From: an uncultured Porphyromonadaceae bacterium | Lineage (GTDB): Bacteria; Bacteroidota; Bacteroidia; Bacteroidales; Muribaculaceae | Length of the DNA stretch: 53,795 bases | NCBI GenBank assembly: GCA_900548875.1 | Contig: URMA01000010.1 | Location: forward strand, 1 to 53,795 | Direction of reading: 5' to 3' | Part shown: piece after piece, positions 26,425-33,906 of the stretch | Numbering within the stretch: the stretch's first letter is position 1 | Layout: the number at the start of each line of letters is the position of its first letter | Notes under the pieces: model-generated | Database searches by the model: none | The model's input: only the letters and a program-made list of their open reading frames with translations | Told to the model about the DNA's origin: nothing | Translations under genes and position numbers: made by a program

Positions 26425-26646
26425 ATGTATTGGACTCTTGAACTTGCATCAAAACTTGAAGATGCACCTTGGCCTGCAACCAAGGAAGAACTTATCGACT
26501 ACGCTATGCGTTCGGGTGCACCTCTTGAAGTAATTGAAAACCTTCAGGAAATGGAAGATGAGGGCGACGTGTATGAATGCATCGAAGATATATGGCCTGA
26601 TTACCCAAGCAAAGAAGACTTCTTCTTCAACGAAGAAGAATACTAA
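26425..26646 (+). CDS. DUF2795 family small protein; 3' end is the insertion site
   Basis: 73 residues. MYWTLELASKLEDAPWPATKEELIDYAMRSG and the central NLQEMEDEGDVYECIEDIWPDYP match the Bacteroidales small DUF2795 protein. It is acidic and predicted helical with unknown function. The last codons encode FFNEEEY and a stop. The same codons plus stop reappear at 28458 and 31376, and the following terminator also reappears once, so this 3' end is the apparent integration point of the accessory genes. The gene itself is intact. Confidence 0.85.
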   Translation: MYWTLELASKLEDAPWPATKEELIDYAMRSGAPLEVIENLQEMEDEGDVYECIEDIWPDYPSKEDFFFNEEEY

Positions 26647-26724
26647 CAGCAACGCATAGGCAAAACAAAAACTTCAGCGCGACAGACAATCCATTAGTCT
26701 GCCGCGCTGATTGTTTTTAAGGCC
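26626..26724 (+). repeat. Direct repeat, copy A (DUF2795 3' end plus terminator)
   Basis: It starts in the last seven codons of the DUF2795 gene (ttcaacga) and runs through the stop, a spacer gcaacgcatagg and the terminator hairpin. It is about 92% identical to 28458-28555. Confidence 0.9.
26675..26719 (+). terminator. Terminator of DUF2795 (copy A)
   Basis: Stem cagcgcg-a-cagac / gtctg-c-cgcgctg (26675-26709) followed by attgttttt. Confidence 0.9.
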
Positions 26725-26769
26725 TTTTTCAGTTAAAATGAAAGACTTTGCTAAAATCCATAAATCATA

Positions 26770-26868
26770 CCACATCGGGTATAAAGCACTTATTAGACAG
26801 AAGTTTTATACCCAATATGATATAATTCAAAATAATTCTGTATATTTGTACCCGAACTGATATAATTT
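26770..26868 (+). promoter_or_regulatory. Probable HipB operator array and hip promoter
   Basis: A 9-bp inverted repeat gggtataaa / tttataccc lies at 26777-26785 and 26805-26813. Two direct repeats share CCC(N)4TGATATAATT, at about 26811-26827 and 26851-26867. The -7 box TATATTTG is at 26841-26848, between them. HipB binding here would repress the operon. Confidence 0.6.
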
Positions 26869-26873
26869 ACGAT

Positions 26874-27083
26874 ATGAATATGCTATCAGCCACAGTCAAA
26901 TCGTTGCGCAAGCAATTCAATATGACACAGGAGGAGCTTTCCATCAAGTCTGGTGTCGGACTAAGGTTTGTCCGTGATCTGGAACAGGGAAAACCTACCT
27001 TGCGTCTTGACAAGGTAAATCAATTGCTTGATTTCTTCAATTATGAGATGGTTCCGCAACCGAAACAATATAAACAGCGATGA
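26874..27083 (+). CDS. hipB: HipB-type antitoxin, XRE helix-turn-helix regulator
   Basis: 69 residues. Residues ~12-55 form an XRE-type HTH: FNMTQEELSIKSGVGLRFVRDLEQGK, with a hydrophobic tail FFNYEMVP as in HipB and Y4mF-type proteins. It likely binds the operators upstream and represses the operon. The stop overlaps the hipS start by 4 nt. It is the first gene of hipB-hipS-hipT. Confidence 0.88.
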   Translation: MNMLSATVKSLRKQFNMTQEELSIKSGVGLRFVRDLEQGKPTLRLDKVNQLLDFFNYEMVPQPKQYKQR

Positions 27084-27418
27084 AACGGGCAAATATATAT
27101 TATAAGAATATATTGGCAGGAGTCCTTACGGAAGGGGATGACGGTTATGAATTCCATTATCTTCCGGAATATCTGACATCGAATGAAGCGAAACCAATCA
27201 GCCTGACCATGCCTTTGCGGAAAGAGGTTTACAGAAGCAATGTGCTCTTCCCCTTCTTTGACGGACTTATACCAGAGGGATGGCTGTTGGATGTAGCATT
27301 GCGTAATACAGATATAAGTCTGCTTGACAGAATGTCTCTGCTGCTGCTTTGCTGCCAGGACTGTATAGGAGCCGTAAGTGTTGAACCTGTAGAAGAGGAG
27401 GAAAGTGGAAATGAGTAA
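27080..27418 (+). CDS. hipS: HipS-like protein (HipA N-terminal subdomain 1)
   Basis: 112 residues. ANIYYKNILAGVLTE at the start and the LPFFDGLIPEG-like segment LFPFFDGLIPEGWLL match the N-terminal subdomain that begins full-length HipA kinases. Here it is a separate protein, as in tripartite HipBST systems, where HipS is the antitoxin that neutralises HipT. It overlaps hipB by 4 bp and hipT by 8 bp, so the three are translated together. Antitoxin function is inferred from this architecture. Confidence 0.85.
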   Translation: MKRANIYYKNILAGVLTEGDDGYEFHYLPEYLTSNEAKPISLTMPLRKEVYRSNVLFPFFDGLIPEGWLLDVALRNTDISLLDRMSLLLLCCQDCIGAVSVEPVEEEESGNE

Positions 27419-28349
27419 ATGCTTGTATTGTTACCGTCCGCTTGAAAAGGGGGAGAAGGATTTTCATGTCAAATGTGCAAAGAAGTTCTTTGGCACTGAA
27501 AAAGCTCCGGCTCTGGATTACAGTTGTGAAGAATTGGAAAATCTGGCCTTGCAGGTCATCAAAGACCAGACGTCCCTTACTGGAGTCCAGCCAAAATTGT
27601 CCTTGCATCTTAATGAACATGAAGGAAGTCAACGGTTGACTATTGTGGGATTATGGGGAGGCTTTATATGTAAGCCTCAAACAATACAATTTGACCAGAT
27701 GCCGGAAACAGAAGACCTGACCATGCATTTGGCAGAATTGGCTAAAATCGACATAGTGCCGCATACATTGATGCGTATGGCTGACAATAGTCTGTGTTAT
27801 CTGACAAAGAGGATTGACCGCTCAAGTACCGGTGAAAAGGTGGCGATGGAAGACATGTGTCAGTTGACAGAAAGACTGACTGAACATAAATATAGAAGCA
27901 GTTATGAACATATCGCCAAAGCGATAGTACAATATTCTTCAATGCCCAAAATGGATGTGACAAATTTCTTTGAAGTTGTGTTATTTTCATGGATTACAGG
28001 CAATAATGACATGCATCTGAAGAATTTTTCATTGTTTGAACCGAATGATGGCAATATACGCCTGACTCCGGCTTACGATATGCTGAATGCCGTAATCCTG
28101 AATCCGAATGACGATGAGGAGTTGGCCTTGACTTTGAATGGGAAAAAGAAAAAGCTGAAACGGTCGGATTTCATAACATCAGGTATGACAATGGGTGTTG
28201 AACAAAAGACGATAGAACGTCTTATCGACAAGTATGTAAAACTTTTGCCTGAAATGAAAATGCTTATCGGCAATTCGTTCCTAAATGATGAGTTTAAAGA
28301 CAAATATACAGAGCTGATTGTTGAGCGTATCGGTAGAATCATGGAATAG
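27411..28349 (+). CDS. hipT: HipT-like serine/threonine kinase toxin
   Basis: 312 residues from ATG at 27411, preceded by an AGGAGG ribosome-binding site. An upstream GTG at 27405 is less likely. Residues 4-25 hold CLYCYRP and HVKC, a possible zinc-binding head. The Gly-rich loop SLTGVQPK is at 55-62, with LTKRIDR following. The catalytic motif GNNDMHLKN is at 197-205 and AYDM (DFG-like Asp) at 221-224. Such kinases phosphorylate aminoacyl-tRNA synthetases and halt growth. HipT of E. coli targets TrpS; the target here is unknown. The fold is a complete kinase lacking only HipA subdomain 1, which is encoded by hipS. Confidence 0.88.
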   Translation: MSKCLYCYRPLEKGEKDFHVKCAKKFFGTEKAPALDYSCEELENLALQVIKDQTSLTGVQPKLSLHLNEHEGSQRLTIVGLWGGFICKPQTIQFDQMPETEDLTMHLAELAKIDIVPHTLMRMADNSLCYLTKRIDRSSTGEKVAMEDMCQLTERLTEHKYRSSYEHIAKAIVQYSSMPKMDVTNFFEVVLFSWITGNNDMHLKNFSLFEPNDGNIRLTPAYDMLNAVILNPNDDEELALTLNGKKKKLKRSDFITSGMTMGVEQKTIERLIDKYVKLLPEMKMLIGNSFLNDEFKDKYTELIVERIGRIME

Positions 28350-28457
28350 TATTCTACCTGTCACCACTATTAATTATATCGCCCCAGACGGCGTGGTTTA
28401 TTTGTGCAAATTCATTGATTATTACATAACACACTGATAATCAATATAAATAATTTA

Positions 28458-28555
28458 TTCAACGAGGAAGAATACTAATAGCAACGCATAGGCTAAACAA
28501 AAATCTCAGCGCGACAGACAATCCATTTGTCTGCCGCGCTGATTGTTTTACGGCC
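28458..28555 (+). repeat. Direct repeat, copy B (DUF2795 3' end remnant plus terminator)
   Basis: It carries codons for FNEEEY and a stop, the same spacer gcaacgcatagg and the same terminator as copy A, with about seven substitutions and one indel. There is no gene start in front of it. It separates the hip operon from the IS and nuclease module. Confidence 0.9.
28507..28546 (+). terminator. Terminator in copy B
   Basis: Stem cagcgcg-a-cagac / gtctg-c-cgcgctg followed by attgtttt, near-identical to copy A. It would end hip operon transcription. Confidence 0.85.
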
Positions 28556-28607
28556 CCTGTTCCTCTATTGAGAAAATAGCATTATTGAAGAATAAAGAAT
28601 TATAGAA

Positions 28608-28641
28608 TTTGATATAGATGCATTTATTATTGTTATCTTTG
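28608..28641 (+). promoter_or_regulatory. Probable original promoter of the DUF1016 gene, cut off by the IS
   Basis: TTTG at 28608-28611, a 22-nt spacer and TATCTTTG at 28634-28641. The IS begins about 50 nt downstream. The next plus-strand gene is at 30136, beyond the IS. Confidence 0.55.
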
Positions 28642-28689
28642 TTTCTGACCGTTCCAGATTATGTTATTGGTCATTATGTAATTCTTAAA

Positions 28690-30120
28690 TAGTCACCCCT
28701 TAAAAAGCCAATTTTTGCGAGATATTGTTCTGACACATTATCTCGCATATTTTTTGGAGCATGCACCAAAGAGCTTTCATTGCTCTTTTGAAGTTATAGG
28801 CCGCTGCCGCCAGAAGAACGTTCACAGTATCTCCCACCACACCTTTATAAAAGTTGCGGCCCAATCGGTAATCTGACTTCAAGTGACCTATTGTTGGTTC
28901 TATGCCTGCACGCTTGCAGAAGAGTTTTTGTTTTTTCAGCTTCTGATAACGGCTGTCCGATTTCTTGGGAACATCGGGGAGTATAATCTTCGTCCCGTTA
29001 ATTTCCTTCCTGCCTCTGTATCCTCTGTCACCGGCCAGTACGTTAATCTTTCTTCCGGTTAGCCGTTCTACCTGTTCCAGGGCAGACTCGATGGTATGCC
29101 CGTCATATTCATTGCGAAAGGACATGGCTCCAAGAATAATGCCTGTGACAGAACGTATGACGGATACCTTGTTGCCGAATTCGTATTTCTTATGTTCTTT
29201 GCCCTTGCTGATACATTGCACTTCCGGCTCATGAAGGGAATAAATTTTTTTCCTGCTGTTCCGTCTTTGGGATAGAACAGTTTCGAAGAGGTCGAGCTGC
29301 TTGTCATAGTCGTGATTCTCTTTAAGATTACGCTTCAGCTCCCTGACCAGTCTTCCGGCTATCGTACGCAAACGCCTGTCTGCCTTAAGGGCTTTTTGCC
29401 TGTTCTTGGGATGATTCCGGAAACGTTGGTCACGACAGATCGCCTTCAGCACAAAGGTGTAGCTTTGACGCAGGGGAAGACCATGCTTTTTCACAATGCC
29501 AAGAACTTTCTTCACGATCTTCTTATGCAACTTCGCATCCGTGGGGTAAGTGATATTCTTTTCCTGAACCGTAGAATCAATAAAGGCCGTATCATGATGG
29601 TGGTCATCATCGTCCTCGTTATTCACACGAATGCTTTCCTGAAAAATAAGTTCAATCCCGGCTTCACCGATACGTTTACGGAAATGAACCAGTTCTGAAG
29701 AGGCACATGGGACTGACGGAGTGAACTCCTGCATGCCACAGAAATACTGATAATAAGCGTTTTCGCTCCATTGTTCTACCAGAGACTCATCTGACAGATT
29801 ACGAAGGTGTTTCAGGATGAGCAAACCACACATCAAACGGATTGGCTTGCCGGGACGGCCGTTGTCCTGACAATACAAGGGTTGAAAAGCTGTTTCAAAT
29901 TTACCCCAGTCTATTTTATCTGCCAACCGGTAAAGTGGGGGGGATTGGTCCAGCATGTCAGACAGGCTGCTGAATAGGGAAGGGCTATTATTCGTGTTTT
30001 TAATCATAAAATCTGCAAGTTTCTTAGCATAAAGATAAGAAAACTTGCAGATTTATCAAAGAGTTTTATTGGTTAAATTAATGAATACCAGCAAATAAAC
30101 ATATTTTTAAGGGACGACTA
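28690..30120 (-). mobile_element. IS5-type insertion sequence (1431 bp)
   Basis: Terminal inverted repeats tagtcaccccttaaaaa (28690-28706) and tttttaagggacgacta (30104-30120) match at 15 of 17 positions. They enclose one transposase gene. The stop codon of the transposase falls inside the left repeat. I cannot decide a target-site duplication. Confidence 0.85.
28700..30007 (-). CDS. IS5-type (DDE) transposase
   Basis: 435 residues, full length, no frameshift. The N-terminal domain RPGKPIRLMCGLLILKHLRN with YYQYFCG is the InsH/DUF772 type. DDE catalytic residues are visible as DTAFIDST, VLAGDRGYRG and AGIEPTIGHLKSD. The element looks intact and potentially active. A family assignment between IS5 and IS1182 groups is not decided by eye. 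Confidence 0.92.
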   Translation of the reverse strand: MIKNTNNSPSLFSSLSDMLDQSPPLYRLADKIDWGKFETAFQPLYCQDNGRPGKPIRLMCGLLILKHLRNLSDESLVEQWSENAYYQYFCGMQEFTPSVPCASSELVHFRKRIGEAGIELIFQESIRVNNEDDDDHHHDTAFIDSTVQEKNITYPTDAKLHKKIVKKVLGIVKKHGLPLRQSYTFVLKAICRDQRFRNHPKNRQKALKADRRLRTIAGRLVRELKRNLKENHDYDKQLDLFETVLSQRRNSRKKIYSLHEPEVQCISKGKEHKKYEFGNKVSVIRSVTGIILGAMSFRNEYDGHTIESALEQVERLTGRKINVLAGDRGYRGRKEINGTKIILPDVPKKSDSRYQKLKKQKLFCKRAGIEPTIGHLKSDYRLGRNFYKGVVGDTVNVLLAAAAYNFKRAMKALWCMLQKICEIMCQNNISQKLAF

Positions 30121-30135
30121 AATAAAGAAATTATT

Positions 30136-31278
30136 ATGGGTGAAAATAATGGTTTAAATCAATTGGGTGAGCTTCATAATGCAGTTCATATCATAAAGAA
30201 TGCGATTCTTAATAGTCAGGAACGTGCTTTAGGTCTAATAAATCAGGAGCAATTGGCATTATACTATGGCATTGGAAGATTTATATCAGTTAATACCAGA
30301 AATAAGAATTGGGGTAAAGGATTTATAGAGGCACTTAGTGAACAGTTGCGTAAAGAACTACCTGGATTGAGAGGATTTTCTGCCCCTAGTCTACGAAAAA
30401 TGCGAACTTTTTACGAAGAATGGAAAAGTCTTTCTAATATTTCGTTCGTTGAAACGAACAAATTGGCAACGAACAAATCAAATTCGTTCGTTGAAACGAA
30501 TGAATTACCCATCATTCATTTTAATGTAGGTTCTGATTTCCCTATATCTGCATTTATGGGCATAGGATTCACCCACCATTATGCCATAGTAAGCAAAGTA
30601 AAGGATATGGAACAGAGAAAGTTTTATATTCAGTTTGCGTTTGAAACCAAAGCCAAGGTTGATGAATTAGAGAAAATGATAAAATGATGATTTATATAAT
30701 CATCAGGGCCAAATACCGAATAATTTCAAAAAAATATTCCAGATAAGCTTCAAGCATATCGAGCCATCTCAATGTTTAAGGATGAATATTTACTCGACTT
30801 TATTAATGTGGAAGAATTATTTGTACGTGATAAAGACAGAGATGAGCGATTGATCGAGCAAAGTATTGTGCAGAATGTAAAAGAATTTATTATGACATTC
30901 GGCAAAGACTTCACATTTGTGGGAAATCAATATCATTTAGAGAAATATGGAGTTGAAGAATTTCCTGATTTGCTGTTTTTCAACAGAGAACTTGCATCTC
31001 TAGTTTGTGTAGAATTGAAGGATGGTCCATTTAAGCCCGGATATCTTGGTCAGTTGGCTGCATATCTTCGTATTCTTGACGATGAGGTCCGTAAACCAAA
31101 TGAAAATCCTTCCATTGGCATTATTCTTTGTAAAAGCGCAAATAAAAGATTTGTTGAGTATGTTATCCAAGATTACGATAAGCCTATGGGTGTTGCAACC
31201 TATAAGACCTCTGCAGATATGGATGAACGACTCAAAAAGCTACTTCCACCAATTGAAGAATTGGAGAAGTTACTTTAA
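30136..31278 (+). pseudogene. DUF1016 (YhcG-type) PD-(D/E)XK nuclease gene, frameshifted
   Basis: The first part (30136-30687, 183 codons) is the DUF1016 N-terminal domain: ALYYGIGRFISVNTRNKNWGKGFIEAL and LRKMRTFYEEW. The second part (from 30772, 168 codons) is the C-terminal nuclease domain: FPDLLFFNRELASLVCVELKDGPFKPGYLGQ with D and E-x-K. The linker DDLYNHQGQIPNNFK is found in another frame between them (about 30686-30730). Two compensating shifts in A-rich runs, near 30681-30685 and at the A7 run 30728-30734, break the gene, and the in-frame reading meets TGA, TGA and TAA. Intact relatives are about 350-380 residues. The enzyme family is associated with phage defence or IS-linked islands. 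A sequencing error in the A-runs is a real alternative. Confidence 0.8.
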
Positions 31279-31375
31279 TCATTAAAAGAAACAATGAAGC
31301 TTACTCCATTCTACTTTTGTTTGTCAAAATAACATGTAATTTAGACAACTTGTTGAACATAACGACTAAACAACT

Positions 31376-31398
31376 TTCTTCAACGAGGAAGAATATTA
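31376..31398 (+). repeat. Core repeat, copy C (DUF2795 last codons)
   Basis: ttcttcaacgaggaagaatattaa encodes FFNEEEY and a stop, as in copies A and B. Similarity ends at the stop codon, and there is no terminator. It marks the right boundary of the accessory segment. Confidence 0.75.
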
Positions 31399-31418
31399 AT
31401 GGAGACACAATGATATGA

Positions 31419-32336
31419 TTATTTCCGGCGGAATTTGTCGCAATACTGCGACGGAGTCATTCCGGTCTGCATCCGAAACATTCTGCTCAAATGTTGGGGA
31501 TAGTCAAACCCCAAGTCATAAGCCGCCTGAGCAACAGTCATTCCGTCCGCCAGTTTGTTCTTCGCACATTGGACAATAAACTGACGGATATAGTTGCTGG
31601 CAGTGTCGCCAGTCATCCGCTTTACAACGTCACCGAAATAATTCGACGACAGGCACAATTTGTCCGCACAATACTGCACAGAGGGCAGCCCCGATTCCAT
31701 CTGCAAATTTTTGTCGTAATAGTCGCGCAACAGAGCATTGAAGTTCATCAGAATATCCGAATTCGCCAATTTCCGGGTCAGAAACTGCCGATTATAGAAC
31801 CGTTGGCAAAAGTTCAGAACAAGTTCTATATATCCTACGATAATGGCATCCTGAAGTTCGTCGTGCTTTTTCTGAAGTTCTTCCTGCAACTGCCGCATGA
31901 GCGACACAAAAATATCGTGTTCCTCGTCTGTCATATGCAGAGCCTCGTTCACCCGATAGTCAAAAAAGGAATATTCCTTGATTTTCTTCTCCAAAGGAGT
32001 GTTGTGCAGCAAATCGGGATGGAAAAGCAACGCCCAACCCGTCAGCATCACCTGTTCACCATTGTCTTCCTTACCTCCAATCTGCCCGGGAGCAACACAA
32101 ATGACGGTTCCCTTTTTATAGTCATACTTTCCACATCCGTAGGCCAAATCAATATCCGCCTCATCATGGAAAAAGATTCCGTAGACATCATAATTGTTCA
32201 GACTGTGACGCACGGGTGACACAGCCTCATAACTTATGACACTGACCAAAGGATGGGTATCAACATGCCCAAGCCAACTGCTGTAGTCACCGACATTCCG
32301 AATTTTCCTAATCCTGCCCATTTCAGTCCCAAACAT
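31419..32336 (-). CDS. AraC family transcriptional regulator
   Basis: 305 residues. The C-terminal ~100 residues form the double HTH (LCLSSNYFGDVVKRMTGDTASNYIRQ, then AAYDLGFDYPQHLSRMFRMQTGMTPSQY). The N-terminal ~190 residues form a cupin-like effector domain. It is divergent from the aldo/keto reductase cluster, which it is likely to regulate. The near end of repeat copy 3 gives TATCTTTA 33 nt upstream of the start. Confidence 0.92.
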   Translation of the reverse strand: MFGTEMGRIRKIRNVGDYSSWLGHVDTHPLVSVISYEAVSPVRHSLNNYDVYGIFFHDEADIDLAYGCGKYDYKKGTVICVAPGQIGGKEDNGEQVMLTGWALLFHPDLLHNTPLEKKIKEYSFFDYRVNEALHMTDEEHDIFVSLMRQLQEELQKKHDELQDAIIVGYIELVLNFCQRFYNRQFLTRKLANSDILMNFNALLRDYYDKNLQMESGLPSVQYCADKLCLSSNYFGDVVKRMTGDTASNYIRQFIVQCAKNKLADGMTVAQAAYDLGFDYPQHLSRMFRMQTGMTPSQYCDKFRRK

Positions 32337-32369
32337 TTTTTATCCGAAAATCAAATTCCATCTTCGTTG

Positions 32370-32460
32370 TAAAGATAGCGAAAAGAGAGCAGAGAGACAA
32401 ACGACAACTTGTTTTTCAAGCACATCTATCCCACAACGTATCCTATCACATGTAAAGATA
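32370..32460 (-). repeat. Dispersed intergenic repeat, copy 3 (91 bp)
   Basis: Ends taaagata at 32370-32377 and at 32453-32460 in the same orientation, the same length as copy 2. The tail cacaacgtatcctatc resembles the other copies and the centre has an acaacttgt palindrome. Confidence 0.65.
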
Positions 32461-32525
32461 CGGAAAATCCGTAAAAATGGTACAAACTCCCCACATATCG
32501 TTACAAACGTTTCCGCCGTGGCAAA

Positions 32526-32533
32526 TAATTTTG
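32526..32533 (+). promoter_or_regulatory. -7 box of the redox cluster
   Basis: TAATTTTG, 19 nt before the ATG at 32553. No clear -33 box. Confidence 0.45.
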
Positions 32534-32552
32534 CATTGTAAATAAAAAGGAA

Positions 32553-32792
32553 ATGCTTAAAGATATACCCGCCGAGCTGTATCATGATGAAACGGTCAGC
32601 TTCATTGCCGACCGCTATCACACGACGACACAGCACATAATAGCCAGCTTCCTAATCCAGGACGGAGTAAATGCAAAAACCGACCGACAAAAACCTATCG
32701 TTCTGGAAGAAAACGAAATGGAGATATTGAGGGGGCTGACGGATTATATTCATTTAAAAAGAAACGCATTATGGACAGAAGAGATTTTTTAA
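32553..32792 (+). CDS. Small conserved-looking protein at the head of the redox cluster
   Basis: 79 residues, with AAGGAAATG initiation context. The sequence HDETVSFIADRYHTTTQHIIASFLIQDG resembles a helical HTH-like segment but I do not recognise a family. Its 3' end overlaps the first aldo/keto reductase by 22 nt, so it is probably translated with the cluster. Confidence 0.55.
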   Translation: MLKDIPAELYHDETVSFIADRYHTTTQHIIASFLIQDGVNAKTDRQKPIVLEENEMEILRGLTDYIHLKRNALWTEEIF

Positions 32793-33895
32793 GAGTGTCA
32801 TCATTGGCAACATTATCGGCCATAGGCACATGGACAGGCTTATCGAATGTTCTTCCACAAACCGCACCAACTACAGAGAACCGTACACCCGGCCAATCGA
32901 ATACGTCACAAGACATGGAACACCGCAAGCTCGGCAAGCTGGACGTATCGGCCATTGGCCTAGGATGCCTTCCGATGGTGGGTTACTATGGCGGAAAATA
33001 TGAGAAAAAGGAAATGATTGCCCTCATCCGCAGAGCATATGAAAAAGGCGTGACCTTTTTCGACACAGCCGAAGTCTACGGCCCCTACACCAGTGAGGAA
33101 TGGGTGGGCGAAGCTCTTACACCGTTCCGCAATGAAGTGAAAATCGGCACCAAATTCGGTTTCGGCGTTGAAGAAGGCAAGCCGACCGCTCTAAACAGCC
33201 GCCCCGACCACATACGCCGCGCCGTCGAAGGTTCTTTGAAACGACTGCGTACCGACCACATCGACCTGTTGTATCAACATCGTGTCGACCCACAAATTCC
33301 GATGGAGGACGTGGCCGGTACTGTGAAAGAACTGATGCAGGAAGGCAAAGTGCTGCATTGGGGATTGTCGGAAGCTAGTGCCCGTTCCATCCGCCGAGCC
33401 CATGCCGTATGTCCTCTTTCAGCCGTACAGAGCGAGTATGCCATCTGGTGGCGCGAGCCGGAAACGAAAATATTCCCTACCCTTGAAGAACTGGGAATCG
33501 GCTTCGTTCCCTATTGTCCGTTAGGCCGGGCATTTCTCACTGGCGTTATCAACGAGAACAGCCGATTCGAGCGCGGCGACCGCCGATGGAACCTACCTCA
33601 ATTCACCCCGGAAGCGCTGAAACACAATATGCCACTCGTCGCACTTGTCCGCCGTTGGGCTGAACGAAAAGGCATCACTCTCGCTCAATTCGCGCTCACT
33701 TGGATGCTGTCGCGCAAATCATGGATTGCACCGATACCCGGCACAACGAATCCCCTACATCTTGACGATTTCCTCGGTGCCGCCACTGTCCGCCTTTCGG
33801 CATGGGAAATGGAGGAATTCGACAAGGAATATGCAAAAATCGACCTGATGGGACATCGTGCCGACCCGTTTACAGAAAGTCAAATCGACAAATAA
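32771..33895 (+). CDS. Exported aldo/keto reductase with Tat-type leader
   Basis: 374 residues. The leader MDRRDFLRVSSLATLSAIG has the twin-arginine pattern DRRDFLR. The AKR barrel begins at ~HRKLGKLDVSAIGLGCLPM with FFDTAEVYGPY (Asp, Tyr), VKIGTKFGF (Lys) and LLYQHRVD (His), the full tetrad, and PGTTNPLHLDD at the cofactor end. It reduces carbonyls with NAD(P)H. An N-terminal extension of ~45 residues in an NAD(P)H enzyme is unusual and implies a folded Tat substrate. It is followed by a second AKR after 11 nt. Confidence 0.88.
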   Translation: MDRRDFLRVSSLATLSAIGTWTGLSNVLPQTAPTTENRTPGQSNTSQDMEHRKLGKLDVSAIGLGCLPMVGYYGGKYEKKEMIALIRRAYEKGVTFFDTAEVYGPYTSEEWVGEALTPFRNEVKIGTKFGFGVEEGKPTALNSRPDHIRRAVEGSLKRLRTDHIDLLYQHRVDPQIPMEDVAGTVKELMQEGKVLHWGLSEASARSIRRAHAVCPLSAVQSEYAIWWREPETKIFPTLEELGIGFVPYCPLGRAFLTGVINENSRFERGDRRWNLPQFTPEALKHNMPLVALVRRWAERKGITLAQFALTWMLSRKSWIAPIPGTTNPLHLDDFLGAATVRLSAWEMEEFDKEYAKIDLMGHRADPFTESQIDK

Positions 33896-33906
33896 TATTC
33901 AGACTT

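Noticed and set aside
26626..31398. Composite transposon
   Set aside because: Only one IS copy is seen, and the flanking repeats are gene 3' ends rather than IS ends.
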